Source of the DNA: UTCHB3 sp002050155 | Lineage (GTDB): Bacteria > Bacteroidota > Ignavibacteria > Ignavibacteriales > Ignavibacteriaceae | Direction of reading: 5' to 3' | Length of the DNA stretch: 64,000 nt | Assembly: GCA_030584105.1 (NCBI GenBank) | Contig: CP129491.1 | Coordinates: 372,001-436,000, forward strand | Shown: piece by piece, positions 8,559 to 17,127 of the stretch | How positions within the stretch are numbered: position 1 is the stretch's first letter | Layout of the letters: each line of letters starts with the position of its first letter | Notes under the pieces: generated by a model | Told to the model about the DNA's origin: nothing | The model's database searches: none | What the model saw: only the letters and a program-made list of their open reading frames with translations | Position numbers and translations under genes: made by a program

Positions 8559-8586
8559 GCCCTGGTTTATCCGGGGCTTTTTTATT
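8559..8586 (+). terminator. rho-independent terminator after CBM48-like gene
   Basis: Seven-base-pair stem GCCCTGG / CCGGGGC (one G-T pair) with loop TTTAT, followed by TTTTTTATTTT on the + strand. Confidence 0.85.
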
Positions 8587-8644
8587 TTAAAAGGTCAATT
8601 TTTATTTTTTTCCCGAAAGTCGGCTTTAAATTTTTGGATATATT

Positions 8645-9607
8645 ATGGAAATAATAGAATACACACCGGAATGGAAAGATAAATGGGATAGCTTTGTTGA
8701 TGATTCCAACAACGGAACGATCTTCCACAAGCAAATATTTTTCGACTACCACACACCGGGCAAATTTTCGTTTAGCCATTTGTTAATAACCGACAGAGGA
8801 AACATCAAGGCGGTTCTTCCCGGAGGGATGATGCCGGATGGATTTTTCGAATCGCCAATTGGTGCCAGTTACGGTTCTTTAGTAACCGGTGATATTCGGT
8901 TTGCCGAAGCGTTGGATATGGTTGATCATTTAATCGCGTATGGCAAAGCAAAAGGATTTAAGGGGTATTTGCTTACCGCTGCACCGGATATTTATGAAAG
9001 GACACGCAACCAAAGTTTAGATTTTGCAATGTTATGGCGGGGGTTCAAATATGATCTTCACTATATTTCAAGTTGTATAAAGTTGGACCCTTCAGAAGAT
9101 TTCTTAGAGAAATTTGCTCCGACGACGCGCAGAAATATCAGAAAAACATTCAAAGAGAATTGGTTAGAAGTTGAAGTTAACGACAGATACGATCAGTTCT
9201 ACCCGATTTTATTGGAAAACAAAGCGCGGCACGATGTAAAACCCACTCACTCACTTGACGATATTTATCGTCTGGCTGAATTGATGCCCGATATGATGAA
9301 GCTTTTCATGGTATATCACGAGGGTGAGCCGATTGCCGGCTCGCTGATGTTTAACGCTAATAAATATGTAACACTCTGTTTTTACAATATGTTACGGTAT
9401 GAATATGAATATACAAAGCCTATACAACGGGTTATGTACGAAGTAGTGAAATGGGCAACTGAAAGCGGATATAAATATGTGGATATCGGTGTTTCGCAAG
9501 ATACGAAAGCCGAAAACCCAATGACTCCAAGCCTGAACCTGATCGATTTTAAGGAAAAATTTGACGCCAGAACTGTGTTAAGGAACACCCTAAAAATTGA
9601 ATTCTGA
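8645..9607 (+). CDS. FemAB/GNAT-like acyltransferase (peptidoglycan bridge or BioF2-like family)
   Basis: A 320-aa cytoplasmic protein with the double-GNAT layout of FemAB/FemX-like transferases and the BioF2-like acetyltransferase family. The first half (WDSFVDDSNNGTIFHKQIFFDYH) matches the FemAB N-domain opening; the second half has the GNAT core (EGEPIAGSLMFNANKYVTLCFYN, then GYKYVDIGVSQD) and ends with the LIDFKEKFDAR motif. Likely transfers an acyl or aminoacyl group to an envelope precursor, in line with glycosyltransferase neighbours. The exact substrate cannot be read from the sequence. The stop overlaps the start of the next gene by 11 bases. Confidence 0.72.
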   Translation: MEIIEYTPEWKDKWDSFVDDSNNGTIFHKQIFFDYHTPGKFSFSHLLITDRGNIKAVLPGGMMPDGFFESPIGASYGSLVTGDIRFAEALDMVDHLIAYGKAKGFKGYLLTAAPDIYERTRNQSLDFAMLWRGFKYDLHYISSCIKLDPSEDFLEKFAPTTRRNIRKTFKENWLEVEVNDRYDQFYPILLENKARHDVKPTHSLDDIYRLAELMPDMMKLFMVYHEGEPIAGSLMFNANKYVTLCFYNMLRYEYEYTKPIQRVMYEVVKWATESGYKYVDIGVSQDTKAENPMTPSLNLIDFKEKFDARTVLRNTLKIEF

Positions 9608-10958
9608 TAAATATAATCCCCAAAATTTAGGTTCTGATGACCTTAACTCAATAAATTTGAGTAACAACAATTTTTCTAATGAAGAACAAGGTTCCAATAA
9701 CTTTTCCTCAAAAGAACAAAGTTCCGGTATTCTTTTCGTTGAAAAACAAGATTCCAATAACTTTTCTTCAAAAGAACAAGGTTCCGGTAGTCTTTCTAAT
9801 GAAAAACAAAATTCCGGTAACAATCATTTAAAAGCCCAAATTAATAGCACACCGAAAAAGGTGGTTATTTCTTTCCTTGGGAACATCAATTACGATACCC
9901 GTGCTAAAAACCTTGTAAATTCTTTAACAGAAATGGGGCATGAAGTAAGCACAATCAGTTTCGACTGGATTGAAAGACCCGCAGGGGGCAATATCAAAAC
10001 CATTAAACTCAGCAAAAAATGGGGTTCGCTCTTTTATTATCTGAAGTTTTTGTGTGTTGTAACTGTTAAATTAATTTTCAACAAATATGATTTTTACATC
10101 GCTTCGGATATTTACAATCTGCCGGTTCTTTCGTTTTTTGCAACATTCAGGGGGAAGATATTATTTTACGATTCAAGAGAGCTCTTCCGGTATTTAGCGG
10201 GGTTGAGTGGCAGGCAGAAAGTTCAGAAATTTCTTGCACGGTTAGAATCGAGATATATAACCAACTGTGATAAAATAGTAGTTACCGGAGAGATGGATGC
10301 TGAATCTTTAATAGAAGATTACGGGCTGCCGAAAGAAAAGTTCATACTTTTGCGGAACCTGCCAATTCACCAAGAAAATATAAAACCGTTCGATCTTCGC
10401 GGTTATTACAAAATCCCACAGGATGCAACAATTCTGATTTATCAGGGAGTTGTGCTAAGGGGCAGGGGGCTTCCGATTTTGGTTGATACATTGGCAGAAA
10501 TTGGCGGAAAGACCTACTTGGTTATAGTTGGGGATGGCGATTTCCGGGGTGAAACAGAACAGACCGCTAAAGAAAAGGGTGTTTCTGACCGTGTGATATT
10601 TACCGGCAGCATCCCGCAGGAAAAGATTCTGAGCTACGCAGCCGGTGCAGATATTGGCTGTGCTTTGATTGAAAATATCAGTAAAAGTTACTATTACGCC
10701 CTACCGAACAAATTGTTTGAATATATAGCCGCCGGAATCCCCGTTCTTTGCAGTGATTTGCCGCAGATGAAAAAGGTAGTTGAATCGTATGAAGTGGGGC
10801 GAGTAGTTAACCCCGGTAACTTAGGGGAAGTGGTGGTAGCCGTTGCGGAGTTATCCGACCCGGAAGTGCGAGCAGCAATAAAGGAAAAGGCGCTCGCTGC
10901 TGCCCAGGAGCTGAACTGGGATAATGAGTTTCAAAAAGTGAAGGGATTTTTTTGGTAA
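9597..10958 (+). CDS. GT4-type glycosyltransferase with repetitive N-terminal extension
   Basis: The catalytic part (about residue 83 onward) is a GT-B glycosyltransferase of family 4: VVISFLGNINYDTRAKNL N-domain opening, IYQGVVLRGRGLPILVDTL, VGDGDFRG, and the EX7E-like region KLFEYIAAGIPVLCSDLPQM. It probably adds a sugar to a surface glycan. The only start that keeps the upstream part is TTG at 9597, inside the previous gene. This leaves an 80-residue Asn/Ser/Gln/Glu-rich leader made of a 10-residue repeat. Whether that leader is translated is uncertain, because no ATG follows until inside the conserved domain (MGHEVSTI). It may be a decayed 3'-end repeat of the upstream gene that has become coding. 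Confidence 0.82.
   Translation: MNSDKYNPQNLGSDDLNSINLSNNNFSNEEQGSNNFSSKEQSSGILFVEKQDSNNFSSKEQGSGSLSNEKQNSGNNHLKAQINSTPKKVVISFLGNINYDTRAKNLVNSLTEMGHEVSTISFDWIERPAGGNIKTIKLSKKWGSLFYYLKFLCVVTVKLIFNKYDFYIASDIYNLPVLSFFATFRGKILFYDSRELFRYLAGLSGRQKVQKFLARLESRYITNCDKIVVTGEMDAESLIEDYGLPKEKFILLRNLPIHQENIKPFDLRGYYKIPQDATILIYQGVVLRGRGLPILVDTLAEIGGKTYLVIVGDGDFRGETEQTAKEKGVSDRVIFTGSIPQEKILSYAAGADIGCALIENISKSYYYALPNKLFEYIAAGIPVLCSDLPQMKKVVESYEVGRVVNPGNLGEVVVAVAELSDPEVRAAIKEKALAAAQELNWDNEFQKVKGFFW
9681..9830 (+). repeat. 30-bp tandem array, 5 copies, in frame with glycosyltransferase
   Basis: Units start at 9684, 9714, 9744, 9774 and 9804, each 30 bp, with consensus GAACAAGGTTCCGGTAACTT-like. In the glycosyltransferase frame they encode alternating SSKEQGSGSL / SNEKQNSGNN decapeptides. 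The array begins about 75 bp after the stop of the upstream acyltransferase gene. Confidence 0.88.
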
Positions 10959-10980
10959 AAAGGTATTTTTACTTGTAGTT

Positions 10981-11065
10981 TCACTTCACTTTACTTCCTT
11001 TACCTCACCTTACTTTCTGCACTTCACTTTATTTTCTTCGCCTCACCTTACTTTCTACACTTCAC
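10981..11065 (-). repeat. 38-bp tandem repeat of methyltransferase 3' end
   Basis: On the minus strand the last codons and stop of the methyltransferase (GTGAAGTGTAGAAAGTAA) are followed by another near-copy GTGAAGTGCAGAAAGTAA 38 bp later and a partial third (GTGAAGTGAAA). Repeat marks on the + strand lie at 11003/11041 and 10984/11022, both 38 bp apart. The intergenic sequence between 10959 and 11047 is essentially this repeat. Confidence 0.85.
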
Positions 11066-11788
11066 AATAATATGAGCCGGTTTATTGAAGAGAAAATTCA
11101 TTGCGCGGTCTTTAAATTTCCAAAGCCAGAAGGGATAAATCTGCAGGATAACATAAGTTCGCAGAAAAATCAGCAATTTATTGCCAAAAGTTGCCCACTC
11201 CAAAGAATCAAACTTAACCCCCTCTGATTTTAATTTTGAAAAATATGAAGTTAAAATTTTTTCATCGAAAGAGTGAATGTGTGCGTGCAGCGGCGTTGGT
11301 TTGTTACAATGGATGCAGAGCGAATACTGCAGTTTCTCTTTGTAGGGTGTGGTGATCAATAATTCGCCTCCTTTTTTTACAACCCGCAGCAATTCTGCAA
11401 CAAAACCGGCTGGATCGAGGGTGTGCTCTATTACCTCACTGGCAATCACTAAATCGAAAGAACCATTCGAAAAAGGCAAAGCGAAAGCATCGGAACTGAC
11501 GCAAAAGTGTGAATTGACGGGCACTTTTTCGCGGGCTTTTTGCAAATTTATCAGCGAAATATCGAGTGAAACCACTTCAAAGCCTTTTTTTGTGAAATAT
11601 TCCGCCACCCAAGCGCTTCCGGCGCCCACATCCAATACTTTGCCCCTTTTTACATCGCATTCGTGAATAATATATTCGCGTACTCTTCTTTCATCGTGAG
11701 CAGTAGCACCGGATCGTTCGCCAAAATAATCAAATTCTTCGGCGTCTTTTTTATAGTGATCGATGTAATTAAATTCGGCTTTTCTCAT
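11048..11788 (-). CDS. Class I SAM-dependent methyltransferase
   Basis: A 246-aa Rossmann methyltransferase of the Methyltransf_11/25 type: motif I VLDVGAGSAWVAEYF (about residues 55-69), acidic residue after strand 2 (VVSLDIS), motif II FDLVIASEVIEHTLDPAGF, and motif III LLRVVKKGGELLITTPY. The C-terminus has an extra CIHCNKPTPLHAHIHSF segment, a cysteine/histidine cluster that may bind a metal, and a hydrophobic FLRTYVILQIYPFWLW stretch that may touch the membrane. Placed between two surface-glycan glycosyltransferases, it may methylate a sugar or lipid-linked intermediate, but ubiquinone/menaquinone-type or other acceptors cannot be excluded. Confidence 0.82.
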   Translation of the reverse strand: MRKAEFNYIDHYKKDAEEFDYFGERSGATAHDERRVREYIIHECDVKRGKVLDVGAGSAWVAEYFTKKGFEVVSLDISLINLQKAREKVPVNSHFCVSSDAFALPFSNGSFDLVIASEVIEHTLDPAGFVAELLRVVKKGGELLITTPYKEKLQYSLCIHCNKPTPLHAHIHSFDEKILTSYFSKLKSEGVKFDSLEWATFGNKLLIFLRTYVILQIYPFWLWKFKDRAMNFLFNKPAHIIVKCRK

Positions 11789-11884
11789 TTTTAGTGATTT
11801 TTTTCATAAATTTCCAAATTCAAAAAGAAAGATAACGCAATTTTCTAAAAATGAGTTTGAAAATAACGGCTGCCTTGCATTAGA

Positions 11885-12904
11885 ATGTCAAAACGGAGAA
11901 AATTTTTATTAGCCCGTATCGATCGATTAGGTGATACAATTCTTACAACACCAATTCCGCGGGAGTTAAAGCGCTCTTTTCCCGGTTGTGAAGTGTCGGT
12001 TCTCGTTCGGAGTTACACAAAAGATGTATTTTGCAATAATCCTTATGTTGATAACATTCTGGTTTGGGATGATTTCAGCCGGGGAACAGGCAAAATTTTT
12101 GCGCTGGCAAAGTTCTTGCGACCTTACCATTTCACCGATGGTTTCATGATTTTGCCGAATGAAACACTTGCGTACTCCTTTTTTCTTGCGGGGATAAAAC
12201 GGCGGTACGGCACAAGCCGCAAGCCTTACCACATCATCACCGGCACAAAAGCGTTAGTTCGTGATCACGAAAAGATCGATAAAAGTGAGGCTGAATGGTG
12301 CCTCGATTTTGTTAAAGCTGCAGGCGGAACGGTTGAAGATATTTCAACTGCGATTTACCTTACCGATGAAGAGAAAGAAAAAACAAAAGAGATTAAAAAG
12401 AGGCTTTCATCAAACGGCGAAAAGGTTGTGGGGGTGCACATAACCAATGGAGGTTCTGCCTCTAACATGCCGGCTGAAGAGTACCTCAGGCTACTGAATC
12501 TTCTAAAAGATGCAAAAAACATGAAAATTGTGGTTACGGATAACCAACTACCTGAGGGGGTTAATATTCCTGAGTGGGTTGAGCAAATTAACATAAATAA
12601 AAGTTTGCGACAAGCGATAGTAAATTTTGCGGCGTTGGATTTGTTAGTTTCCTCTGCAACCGGAACGATGCACATCTGTGGTGCGCTGAAGGTCAATACG
12701 CTTTCTCTATTTTGTCCGTTACCTGCGTGTAAACCTTCGCTTTGGGGACCTGTTGGTAACAGAGCACGGTTCATAATGCCCACGCTCCACTATTGTGCAA
12801 CGAAATGCAACAACGACCCTAAAAATTGCAATTTCAACGGTGAAGGCGGAATAAATGCGGAGTTGGTTTTCTCTGAAATTAATTCCGTTTTGGAATCGTT
12901 TTAG
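11885..12904 (+). CDS. Glycosyltransferase family 9 (heptosyltransferase-like)
   Basis: A 339-aa GT-B enzyme of family 9, the ADP-heptose:LPS heptosyltransferase family. The N-terminus has the family signature (KFLLARIDRLGDTILTTPIPREL); the C-domain has GVHITNGGSASNMPAEEYLRLL and the nucleotide-sugar site near ATGTMHICGALKVNTLSLFCP. It probably extends the lipopolysaccharide inner core or a related surface glycan in the cytoplasm. It is divergent from the methyltransferase with 96 bp between starts, so the two may share a promoter region. A CNNDPKNCNF cysteine pair close to the C-terminus is typical of the subgroup. Confidence 0.88.
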   Translation: MSKRRKFLLARIDRLGDTILTTPIPRELKRSFPGCEVSVLVRSYTKDVFCNNPYVDNILVWDDFSRGTGKIFALAKFLRPYHFTDGFMILPNETLAYSFFLAGIKRRYGTSRKPYHIITGTKALVRDHEKIDKSEAEWCLDFVKAAGGTVEDISTAIYLTDEEKEKTKEIKKRLSSNGEKVVGVHITNGGSASNMPAEEYLRLLNLLKDAKNMKIVVTDNQLPEGVNIPEWVEQININKSLRQAIVNFAALDLLVSSATGTMHICGALKVNTLSLFCPLPACKPSLWGPVGNRARFIMPTLHYCATKCNNDPKNCNFNGEGGINAELVFSEINSVLESF

Positions 12905-12970
12905 AACTTTTTTTTGCATTTTCTAATTACAGCTATGGATTTTCCCGGTACTGCATTGGTATTTTTCAGC

Positions 12971-13030
12971 ATTATTGGAGGTGTAATTTCACCACATTTT
13001 GGTAGCTAATTTCACCATATTTGGTAGCTG
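12971..13030. repeat. short direct repeat
   Basis: TAATTTCACCACATTTTGGTAGC is followed directly by TAATTTCACCATATTTGGTAGC, a two-copy tandem unit of about 22-23 bp after the GT9 gene. Together with the inverted repeat at 13119-13260 it accounts for most recognisable structure in the 362-bp gap 12905-13266. Confidence 0.6.
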
Positions 13031-13118
13031 TTTTAGCCACACTTTGTTTTAACGAAAGATAAATTTACATTAAACTGTTGCTCATCGTTGGCGCTTTTTT
13101 GATGTTACCCACCAAACC

Positions 13119-13260
13119 TAAAAATAAATTTTCCTCAACAGGTGATCTTTCAGGAATGTTGTACATCACATTTAAGCCCAAAATCATCAATACAGACCCA
13201 CCCCAACACCGTACATAAACTCTTTAGAATTGGTCAGTTGAGGAAAATTTCGTATTTTTA
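13119..13260. repeat. 142-bp element bounded by long inverted repeats, upstream of cmk
   Basis: A perfect 14-bp inverted repeat (AAATTTTCCTCAAC at 13126-13139, its complement at 13237-13250) extends outward after a 3-base offset by TAAAAAT / ATTTTTA (13119-13125 and 13254-13260). It encloses about 97 bp without a coding frame. It ends six bases before the cmk ATG, so the right arm overlaps the cmk leader and could act in regulation; a small non-autonomous mobile element is another reading. Confidence 0.6.
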
Positions 13261-13266
13261 CGGGCT

Positions 13267-13947
13267 ATGAAAAAAATGTTTACTGTAGCAATCGATGGGC
13301 CCGCGGGTTCAGGCAAAAGCAGCACTGCCCGAAGGGTGGCGAAGGCTCTCGGATATACTTATATCGATACAGGGGCGATGTACAGAGCCGTTACACTTCT
13401 TGCTCTTAGAAATGGCAGCCTTGATAATCGTGAAAATGTAATAAAGCTGTTGAAAGAGAATAAAATTTCGTTGAAATCGGGCTCTGAAGGGAACACTGTT
13501 TTCCTTAATGACGAAGATATTACACACGAAATCAGGTCGGAATTAATTAACAATAATGTATCCAAAATCAGTTCTTTCCCTGAAGTAAGAACCGAATTGG
13601 TGCGGATGCAGCAGGAAATGGGGAAAAACGGCGGTGTGGTTATGGAAGGGCGTGATATTTGCTCGGTTGTTTTCCCGAATGCCGAGTTTAAGTTTTTCTT
13701 CACGGCAAGTGTGGAAGAAAGGGCTAAAAGACGCCTTAAAGATTTGGAAGCGGATGGTTCTTCGGTAACCTTGGAAGAGGTGAGAGAAAGCATCATAAAA
13801 CGGGATAATTTCGACTCGGGCAGGGGCGTTTCACCGATGAAAAAGACACCCGACTCGATTGAAATCGACACCACTTCGATGACATTGGATGAACAGTGCG
13901 AATTTATTGTGAATTTGGTCAGAGAAAAGGAACAGAACGACGGATAA
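13267..13947 (+). CDS. cmk: Cytidylate kinase
   Basis: Phosphorylates CMP/dCMP to the diphosphates in pyrimidine salvage and nucleotide supply. The 226-aa protein has the P-loop GPAGSGKSST (residues about 9-18), the CMP-binding YIDTGAMYRAVTLLAL segment, the NMP-bind region MEGRDICSVVFPNAEFKFFFTAS, and the lid RDNFDSGRGVSPMKKTPDSIEIDTT. Length is normal. It is followed 47 bp later by ispH on the same strand and then rpsA; the cmk-ispH-rpsA order is a known conserved neighbourhood. Confidence 0.96.
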   Translation: MKKMFTVAIDGPAGSGKSSTARRVAKALGYTYIDTGAMYRAVTLLALRNGSLDNRENVIKLLKENKISLKSGSEGNTVFLNDEDITHEIRSELINNNVSKISSFPEVRTELVRMQQEMGKNGGVVMEGRDICSVVFPNAEFKFFFTASVEERAKRRLKDLEADGSSVTLEEVRESIIKRDNFDSGRGVSPMKKTPDSIEIDTTSMTLDEQCEFIVNLVREKEQNDG

Positions 13948-13994
13948 TTCGGTTTTGAAATCAGGGTGTTACTGTCAACGAAAGAGATGAATAT

Positions 13995-14993
13995 ATGAAA
14001 GTTACGATAGATAAGAATGCCGGTTTTTGCTGGGGAGTAGTCAGGACTATTGCAGTGGCGGAAGAGTCGCTGAAAGAACGCCCGAAAGTTTATTGCTTGG
14101 GAGATATTATCCATAATACCGAAGAGGTAGCCCGGCTTAAAAAGTTGGGTTTGGATACAGTAACAGTAAACGACTTCCCAAATCTGAAAAAAGGGAGCAC
14201 AATACTGATCAGAGCGCACGGTGAACCACCGGAAACCTATAAAAAAGCACTTGAATATGGGTTAGAGCTTATCGATGCAACTTGTCCGATTGTAACTCGG
14301 GTTCAGGAAAGGGTCAGAAAATTTGTTACTCAGGGGTACCAAATTGTGATATTTGGTAAAAAAACACACGCAGAAGTGGTGGGCATTAACGGGGTTACCG
14401 GAGGAACTGCAATTGTGGTGCTGAACAAAGAAGAAGCTCTTGCAGCAGTTGATTTTAAGCAGCCGACTGTGCTTTTCGCTCAAACCACGATGGATAAACA
14501 GGAGTTTAAAGACCTTGCGGCTGCGCTTAAAGAGAAATTGGATACACTGATCATTGGCTCGATGGAAGAAACCGCTGTCGAATATCAGGCAAAAGATACT
14601 ATTTGTGGGCAGGTTTCAGGACGCGAGAGCAAACTAAGGCAATTTGCGGCTGAAAACGATATTATAATTTTTACTGCCGGCAGAAAATCGAGCAACGGGA
14701 AAGTTCTTTACAACATCTGCAAAGAGGTGAACGAGAGAACCTATTTTGCAGAAACAAAAGAAGAAATAGACTGGAGTTGGTTCGAGGGGGCTGAAACTAT
14801 CGGTATTACCGGCGCCACTTCAACACCTCAATGGGCTATGAGGCAAATTAAAACCTTGATTGATCTCAAATTTGGCATCACTGATGACCAACCGGAGGCG
14901 GAAAGCTTAACGGAGGCTGAAGAACCTGAGGAAATAGCCGCTGAGATCGCTGCCGAAGCTGCACAGAAAAGGGAAAAAGAGAAAGTTTTGTAA
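13995..14993 (+). CDS. ispH: 4-hydroxy-3-methylbut-2-enyl diphosphate reductase
   Basis: Last step of the MEP isoprenoid pathway, giving IPP and DMAPP. Three iron-sulfur ligands are visible: Cys12 in NAGFCWGV, Cys97 in DATCPIV, Cys204 in DTICGQV; also the RAHGEPP and KTHAEVVG motifs (His at the diphosphate site) and TAGRKSSNGKVLYN. The first 285 residues cover the whole enzyme; the last 45 are an extra acidic/Ala tail (EAEEPEEIAAEIAAEAAQKREKEK) with internal repeats, not needed for the fold. Upstream cmk and downstream rpsA fit a conserved cluster. Confidence 0.95.
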   Translation: MKVTIDKNAGFCWGVVRTIAVAEESLKERPKVYCLGDIIHNTEEVARLKKLGLDTVTVNDFPNLKKGSTILIRAHGEPPETYKKALEYGLELIDATCPIVTRVQERVRKFVTQGYQIVIFGKKTHAEVVGINGVTGGTAIVVLNKEEALAAVDFKQPTVLFAQTTMDKQEFKDLAAALKEKLDTLIIGSMEETAVEYQAKDTICGQVSGRESKLRQFAAENDIIIFTAGRKSSNGKVLYNICKEVNERTYFAETKEEIDWSWFEGAETIGITGATSTPQWAMRQIKTLIDLKFGITDDQPEAESLTEAEEPEEIAAEIAAEAAQKREKEKVL

Positions 14994-15180
14994 AATTTTA
15001 AGTTTTAAAGTTTTATAAAAAGGCTTGCAAATTCTGTAAGTTTCAAAGTTTTATAAAAAAATTTTGTAAGTTTTTAAAGTCTTGTTAGTTATAGAAATTT
15101 TACAAATATTAGAAACTTTACAAGATTAACAAGTTTAAGAAAGTTAAAAAAACTGCAGTTAGTTAACTAATGTAACACTA
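14994..15180. repeat. AT-rich degenerate repeats after ispH
   Basis: Several imperfect copies of AAGTTTTAAAGTTTTATAAAAA, which resembles the 3' end of ispH (AAAGTTTTGTAA), fill the gap up to the rpsA leader. Inverted copies (TAGAAACTTTACAAGATTAACAA) also occur. No T-run hairpin of the usual kind was found. Confidence 0.5.
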
Positions 15181-15247
15181 ATAAAAAGCGTTGCCGCAAG
15201 CACTTTGGCAGTTTTGTGTGACCGGCAAAAACAATACATGGAGGATT

Positions 15248-17071
15248 ATGTCCGACGAAATGAAGACTGAGAATACAGATTTCGAGGTCTTATACAAAAA
15301 GTCACAGAAATATTTCTATGACGAAGAATATTCACAGGAAGAATTCACAAAACTTGCATCACTCTTTGGCGATTCATTCAGGAATGTCAAAGAGAAAGAG
15401 ATGGTTAAGGGTAAAATTGTTCGTATCCAGCCTGACTATGTTATCGTTGATGTAGGGTTCAAATCAGAGGGGCAGATACCCATTTCTGAATTTGAAGGAA
15501 TGACTGACCTCACACTCGGCACCGAAGTTGAAGTGGTGTTAGAGAGTGTTGAAGATCAGGAAGGTAACCTTGTTCTGAGTAAAAAGAGAGCCGACTTCCT
15601 AAGAGTATGGGAAAAAGTGATAGCAGCCCACGACAGTGGTGAAGTTATTAAGGGCACCATAACCCGCAGAATTAAAGGCGGTATGGTGGTTGACCTTATG
15701 GGTATGGATGCCTTCCTGCCCGGCTCGCAGATTGATGTCCGTCCTATCAGAGATTTTGACGCCTTTGTGGGTCAAGAGATGGATTTCAAGGTGGTGAAAG
15801 TAAATATACCTACCGAGAATGTAGTTGTATCGCACAAAGTTCTTGTTGAAGAAGAGCTTGCAGATCAGAGATTCGCAATTTTACACAGCCTTGAAAAGGG
15901 ACAGATCCTTGAAGGTATTGTTAAAGCTGTAACTGATTTCGGTGTGTTTGTTGATCTGGGTGGTGTTGACGGTCTTATTCACATCACTGACCTCAGCTGG
16001 GGCAGAATTAATCACCCGAATGAAGTGGTGAAACTTGATGAAAAAATCAAAGTTGTTGTAACAGATTTCGACGAAGAGAAGAGAAGAATTTCACTCAGCC
16101 TGAAGAAACTTCTGCCTCATCCTTGGGAAAACATCGAGCAGAAATACGAAATCGGCAAAAAAGTAAGCGGTCGTGTGGTTTCACTTACCGAGTATGGCGC
16201 TTTCATCGAGATCGAAAAAGGTATCGAAGGGCTTATTCACAATAGTGAAATGAGCTGGACTCAGCACATCAAACATCCATCGCAGATGGTTTCGATGGGG
16301 CAGGTGGTTGAAGCTGTTATCTTAAGCCTCGATTCCGATGAGAAGAAAATTTCACTCGGTATGAAGCAATTAGAACCCGACCCATGGCATGAACTGATGG
16401 AAAAATATCCGATCGGCAGCAAACACTCCGGTATCGTCAGAAACCTTACCAATTTCGGCGTTTTCGTTGAAATGGAGCCGGGGATTGACGGTTTGATACA
16501 CATCAGCGATCTTTCGTGGACGAAGAAAATCCGCCATCCCGGGGAAGTTGTTAAAAAAGGTGAAAAGATTGATGTGATTGTTCTTTCGGTTGATACCGAA
16601 CAGAGAAAAATCTCGCTCGGTCACAAGCAGATCACCGATAATCCATGGGATACTTTCGAAAGCTTATATGGTAACGGAACCGATACCAAGGGTAAAGTTT
16701 CCAGACTGATTGAAAAAGGTATAATTGTTGAGTTAGTCGAAGGTGTTGATGCATTTGTGCCTACCTCGCAGCTTACACCGGGCAAGTTGAAAAACCCGGG
16801 AAACCACTTTGCAATCGATCAGGAACTTGATCTCAAGGTTATCGATTTTGATAAAGAGAACAAGAAAATCGTTCTGAGTGCTGTTGCCTTTCTTAAAGAC
16901 AAGAGCGAAGACGATATTAACGAGTACATCAGCACTCATAAACTTGAGAAAGTTACCGTGCAGGATTTCCAAAACGCCGAGACTACTAAGGTTGAAAACT
17001 TAGATTTCCCGACTTTTGAGGTTTCACCCGCAGCGGGTAAACCGAAAAAAGGTGGAGAGTCTGCCGGCTGA
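15248..17071 (+). CDS. rpsA: 30S ribosomal protein S1
   Basis: mRNA-binding ribosomal protein S1, 607 aa, with six S1 OB-fold repeats (for example KGKIVRIQPDYVIVDVGFKSEG, KGTITRRIKGGMVVDLMG, GIVKAVTDFGVFVDLGGVDGLIHITDLSWG). I place the start at ATG 15248 (MSDEMKTENTD) because it is preceded by ATGGAGGATT, a strong Shine-Dalgarno sequence rare in this window; the in-frame ATG at 15191 lacks one and its extra residues are not S1-like. An intrinsic terminator follows. Confidence 0.96.
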   Translation: MSDEMKTENTDFEVLYKKSQKYFYDEEYSQEEFTKLASLFGDSFRNVKEKEMVKGKIVRIQPDYVIVDVGFKSEGQIPISEFEGMTDLTLGTEVEVVLESVEDQEGNLVLSKKRADFLRVWEKVIAAHDSGEVIKGTITRRIKGGMVVDLMGMDAFLPGSQIDVRPIRDFDAFVGQEMDFKVVKVNIPTENVVVSHKVLVEEELADQRFAILHSLEKGQILEGIVKAVTDFGVFVDLGGVDGLIHITDLSWGRINHPNEVVKLDEKIKVVVTDFDEEKRRISLSLKKLLPHPWENIEQKYEIGKKVSGRVVSLTEYGAFIEIEKGIEGLIHNSEMSWTQHIKHPSQMVSMGQVVEAVILSLDSDEKKISLGMKQLEPDPWHELMEKYPIGSKHSGIVRNLTNFGVFVEMEPGIDGLIHISDLSWTKKIRHPGEVVKKGEKIDVIVLSVDTEQRKISLGHKQITDNPWDTFESLYGNGTDTKGKVSRLIEKGIIVELVEGVDAFVPTSQLTPGKLKNPGNHFAIDQELDLKVIDFDKENKKIVLSAVAFLKDKSEDDINEYISTHKLEKVTVQDFQNAETTKVENLDFPTFEVSPAAGKPKKGGESAG

Positions 17072-17085
17072 TTAGTTCTTAATTA

Positions 17086-17116
17086 AGAGGCTGCACCTGC
17101 TGCAGCCTCTTTTTTA
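17086..17116 (+). terminator. rho-independent terminator of rpsA
   Basis: Ten-base-pair perfect stem AGAGGCTGCA / TGCAGCCTCT with loop CCTGC and a T-run (TTTTTTAT) after it. Confidence 0.95.
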
Positions 17117-17127
17117 TCCGGGTCTGA

